NCBI GenBank assembly: GCA_017305925.1
Contig: JAFKJW010000068.1
Location: forward strand, 1-42,759
Source of the DNA: Hyphomicrobiales bacterium
GTDB taxonomy: Bacteria; Pseudomonadota; Alphaproteobacteria; Rhizobiales; Rhizobiaceae
DNA length: 42,759 nucleotides
Direction: 5' to 3'
Part shown: piece by piece, positions 40,543 to 42,759 of the stretch
Layout of the letters: each line of letters begins with the position of its first letter
Numbering within the stretch: the first letter of the stretch is position 1
Notes under the pieces: generated by a model
What the model saw: only the letters and a program-made list of their open reading frames with translations
Told to the model about the DNA's origin: nothing
Databases searched by the model: none
Position numbers and translations under genes: made by a program

Positions 40543-41175
40543 ATGGACGCGGCGATGCCGGCGCTCTTCTCGGCCGCGGAATTCGCGCGCCGCGCCGCCC
40601 GGCAGACGCCGCCGGAGCCGGGCGAGGACTATGGCGACCATCGGCTGAACCCGGATCTGCGCGAGCTTTTCGCGGGCAGGGCGCTGCGTGACGCGGCCGT
40701 GCTCGTGCCGGTGGTCGATCGCGGCGAGGAGGCGAGCGTGATCCTCACCAAGCGGACCGAGGCGCTGCGCAACCATTCCGGTCAGGTGGCGTTTCCCGGC
40801 GGCCGCGTCGATCCGGAGGATGCCTCGGCGGAAGATGCGGCGCTCAGGGAAGCGATGGAGGAGATCGGGCTGGAGCGGCGGCTGGTCGAAATCGTCGGGC
40901 GCATGCCGGACTACGTTTCGGGCACCGGATTCCGCGTGACGCCCATTCTCGGCGTCGTGCGGCCCGACTTCCATCTCTCCGTCAATCCGCACGAGGTCGA
41001 CAGCGTGTTCGAGGTGCCGCTGCGTTTCCTGATGGATCCCGCCAATCACAGCCGCGACAGCCGCCTCTGGGAGGGCAGGGAGCGCTTCTTCTACCGCATG
41101 CCCTACGAGAACTGGATGATCTGGGGCCTGACCGCCGGCATCATCCACGCCGTCTATGAGAGGCTCTACGCGTGA
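40543..41175 (+). CDS. Nudix CoA pyrophosphatase
   Basis: 210 residues from ATG 40543; TTG 40531 and ATG 40555 are other possible starts. The CoA-pyrophosphatase signature (UPF0035) is present: LTKRTEALRNHSGQVAFPGG, followed by the Nudix helix LREAMEEIGL. It splits CoA into phosphopantetheine and 3',5'-ADP in the cytoplasm. It is the middle gene of the DUF1285 - Nudix - CCA operon, and its stop overlaps the next start by four bases. Confidence 0.92.
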   Translation: MDAAMPALFSAAEFARRAARQTPPEPGEDYGDHRLNPDLRELFAGRALRDAAVLVPVVDRGEEASVILTKRTEALRNHSGQVAFPGGRVDPEDASAEDAALREAMEEIGLERRLVEIVGRMPDYVSGTGFRVTPILGVVRPDFHLSVNPHEVDSVFEVPLRFLMDPANHSRDSRLWEGRERFFYRMPYENWMIWGLTAGIIHAVYERLYA

Positions 41176-42434
41176 GCGGCCGGATTTCCGCCGAATGGCT
41201 CTCCCGGCCTGCGCTGCAATCCCTCCTCGCGGCCCTGTCGGAGGGCGGCGAGGAGGCGCGGGTCGCGGGCGGTGCGGTGCGCAACGCGCTGCTCGGCGGC
41301 GCCGTGACGGATGTCGACATCGCCACGACGACCCTTCCCGAGGAGACCGCCCGCCGGGCCGCCGCGCTCGGGTTCAAGGCCGTGCCGACCGGCATTGCCC
41401 ATGGGACGCTGACGGTCGTCGCGCGCGGCGTTCCCTACGAGGTGACGACGCTGCGCGCCGATGTGGAGACGGACGGCCGCCGCGCCAAGGTCGTGTTCGG
41501 ACGCGACTGGGCGGCCGACGCGGCGCGGCGCGATTTCACGATCAATGCGCTCTATGCCACGGCCGACGGCGCGATCGTCGATCTCGTCGGCGGCATGGAA
41601 GATATCAAGGCGCGTCGGATACGCTTCATCGGCGACGCCGAAACGCGTATCCTCGAGGACTTTTTGCGCATCCTGCGCTTCTTCCGCTTCTTTGCCTGGT
41701 ACGGGCACGGGCGTCCGGACGCGGAGGGGCTGAAGGCCTGCGCCCGGTTGAAGCAGGGGCTGGCGAACCTTTCCGCCGAGCGGGTCTGGAGCGAGATGAA
41801 GAAGCTCCTGTCCGCGCCCGATCCCTCCCGCGCGCTGCTCTGGATGCGGCAGGCGGGCGTGCTCTCTGCCGTCCTGCCGGAGAGTGAAAAATGGGGAATC
41901 GACGCAATCCACGGCCTTGCCAAGGCCGAGCGCGACCTTGGCTGGCCGGCCGACGCGATGCTGCGGCTGGAGGCGATGCTACCGCCCGACGCGGAGCGGA
42001 TGGAGGCGCTCAGCGTGCGCCTCAGGATGTCGAACGGGGAGGCCGCCCGCCTTTGCAAGTGGGCGGCGAGCCTCTCTCCCCCCGCCGGCATGTCGGAGCG
42101 AGCGTTTCGCGAGGCGCTCTATCGCGGCGAAGCCGGCGGGCTGCGGGATCGGCTGCGCCTTGCGCTTTCCGGCGCCCGCTCGCGCGCCGAAGAGGACGAC
42201 AAGGCACTCGTCGAGGCGGGCGGCTTCTCGCGGCTGCTGCGCCTGGCGGAGCGCTGGGAAAAGCCGGCGTTTCCACTGAAGGGCGCCGATCTGCTGGCGA
42301 CCGGCATCCCGAAGGGGCCGCAGGTCGGCGAGATGCTCAAACGGCTGGAATCGGAATGGATTTCATCCGACTTCCAGATGGGACGCGACGCGCTGCTCAA
42401 GCGCGCTGCGCAGATCGCAGCGGGCGATGATTAA
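41172..42434 (+). CDS. cca: CCA-adding tRNA nucleotidyltransferase
   Basis: 420 residues from GTG 41172, which overlaps the Nudix stop (GTGA). The class II nucleotidyltransferase head has GGAVRNALLGG and the metal pair in DVDIATT, followed by ARRDFTINALYA. The helical RNA-binding neck and body follow (DFLRILRFFRFFAWYG, about 158-173, and LSAERVWSEMKKLL). It builds or repairs the CCA end of tRNAs. The C-terminal ~170 residues are variable, as is usual. It is the last gene of the operon. Confidence 0.93.
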   Translation: MSGRISAEWLSRPALQSLLAALSEGGEEARVAGGAVRNALLGGAVTDVDIATTTLPEETARRAAALGFKAVPTGIAHGTLTVVARGVPYEVTTLRADVETDGRRAKVVFGRDWAADAARRDFTINALYATADGAIVDLVGGMEDIKARRIRFIGDAETRILEDFLRILRFFRFFAWYGHGRPDAEGLKACARLKQGLANLSAERVWSEMKKLLSAPDPSRALLWMRQAGVLSAVLPESEKWGIDAIHGLAKAERDLGWPADAMLRLEAMLPPDAERMEALSVRLRMSNGEAARLCKWAASLSPPAGMSERAFREALYRGEAGGLRDRLRLALSGARSRAEEDDKALVEAGGFSRLLRLAERWEKPAFPLKGADLLATGIPKGPQVGEMLKRLESEWISSDFQMGRDALLKRAAQIAAGDD

Positions 42435-42491
42435 GGTGCGTCCTTCGAGGCTCGCCCGTGTATATTGTCGCTTTTCCGATCGACGCCCTGC

Positions 42492-42584
42492 GGGCTCGCG
42501 CCTCAGGATGAGGGCGGTCGGCGCATCGAGCCCACTGTGCGGTGGGGTCGACAAACCACGATCCTCATCCTGAGGCGCGAGCCC
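42492..42584. repeat. 22-bp inverted repeat, rhizobial palindrome family
   Basis: GGGCTCGCGCCTCAGGATGAGG-type arm at 42492-42513 and its perfect complement at 42563-42584, with a 49-base centre. An additional TCCTTCGAGGCTCGC half-copy lies near 42440. It follows cca and could act as a terminator-like hairpin. Confidence 0.8.
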
Positions 42585-42613
42585 AAGGGGGTTCTTGACG
42601 GAAAACGATAACT

Positions 42614-42759
42614 TAGAGCGGTTTGCAATTTGACTGAATCGGGATTCCCAAGGGCAAGCAAATCAGATTCGATGCACTGACCGTTGGAGGTCGGACAGCA
42701 TGTCGAAGCCGTATTCGATTGATTTGCGGGAACTGGCGATGGCCCGGCTTGAGTCGGGT
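42614..42759 (+). mobile_element. Left end of an IS630-type insertion sequence (cut by window edge)
   Basis: A TA dinucleotide (42614-42615) followed by a non-coding leader and then the transposase start at 42700. IS630 elements insert at TA. The terminal repeat cannot be verified because the right end lies outside the window. Confidence 0.5.
42700..42759 (+). CDS. IS630-family transposase, N-terminal fragment
   Basis: Twenty codons reach the window edge: M S K P Y S I D L R E L A M A R L E S G. This matches the start of IS630-type transposases, where the helix-turn-helix domain begins MSKPYSxDLRE. A GGAGG (42686-42690) lies nine bases upstream. The rest of the gene is outside the window. 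Confidence 0.7.
   Translation, partial: MSKPYSIDLRELAMARLESG

Overview
The window is about 43 kb of GC-rich chromosomal DNA from an alphaproteobacterium, most likely a Rhizobiales member near Mesorhizobium, Aquamicrobium or Nitratireductor. The basis is the eipA-chpT-(response regulator)-ctrA-fliJ gene order, choXWV, a fused trpE(G) with an attenuator leader, a RirA-type iron box, and families of palindromic intergenic repeats typical of rhizobia. The genus is an inference. Most of the window is core chromosome; clear mobile DNA is only at the right edge. No rRNA, tRNA or CRISPR was seen.

Layout. (1) 1-5041: cell-cycle block. A membrane coiled-coil gene behind a perfect CtrA site, eipA (DUF1134), chpT, an orphan single-domain response regulator, ctrA and fliJ. 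(2) 5061-9712: leftward genes hugZ-trmH, with an IRO-type palindrome in front, and fhs followed by a glycoamylase-fold (PF10091) protein. (3) 9923-17290: a leftward five-gene cluster (long helical TelA-like protein, unknown 382-aa protein, AAA+ ATPase, DUF6638-like protein, DUF2333 membrane protein). It is interrupted by a DUF559 nuclease gene bracketed by 49-bp inverted repeats and by a second repeat pair. This cluster is the best candidate for an undescribed system. (4) 17522-22370: choXWV choline importer, an AstE/AspA-type metallo-hydrolase and a PAP2 phosphatase. (5) 22412-28761: trpL attenuator and trpE(G), a composite repeat, a CDF transporter, a decayed SDR gene, and a leucine leader peptide with alternative hairpins before leuA. 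(6) 28896-32861: a membrane protein behind a TTAACCAT half-site, a metallophosphoesterase, a Nudix hydrolase, a glutathionyl-hydroquinone reductase and a GNAT acetyltransferase. (7) 32873-39775: a leftward MoxR - DUF58 - BatA/DUF4159 - vWA membrane protein operon. (8) 39876-42434: DUF1285, CoA pyrophosphatase and CCA-adding enzyme as a tight operon, followed by a 22-bp inverted repeat and the left end of an IS630-type element cut by the window edge.

How the genes work together. ChpT passes phosphate to CtrA, and possibly to the adjacent response regulator. CtrA-like sites lie in front of the coiled-coil gene, near eipA, in the ctrA-fliJ gap and before the gene at 28896, so envelope and cell-cycle genes may share one control. 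The amino-acid genes carry ribosome-sensing leaders (Trp, Leu). Iron probably controls hugZ. The AAA+ clusters in regions 3 and 7 are separate systems that both pair an ATPase with membrane-anchored partners.
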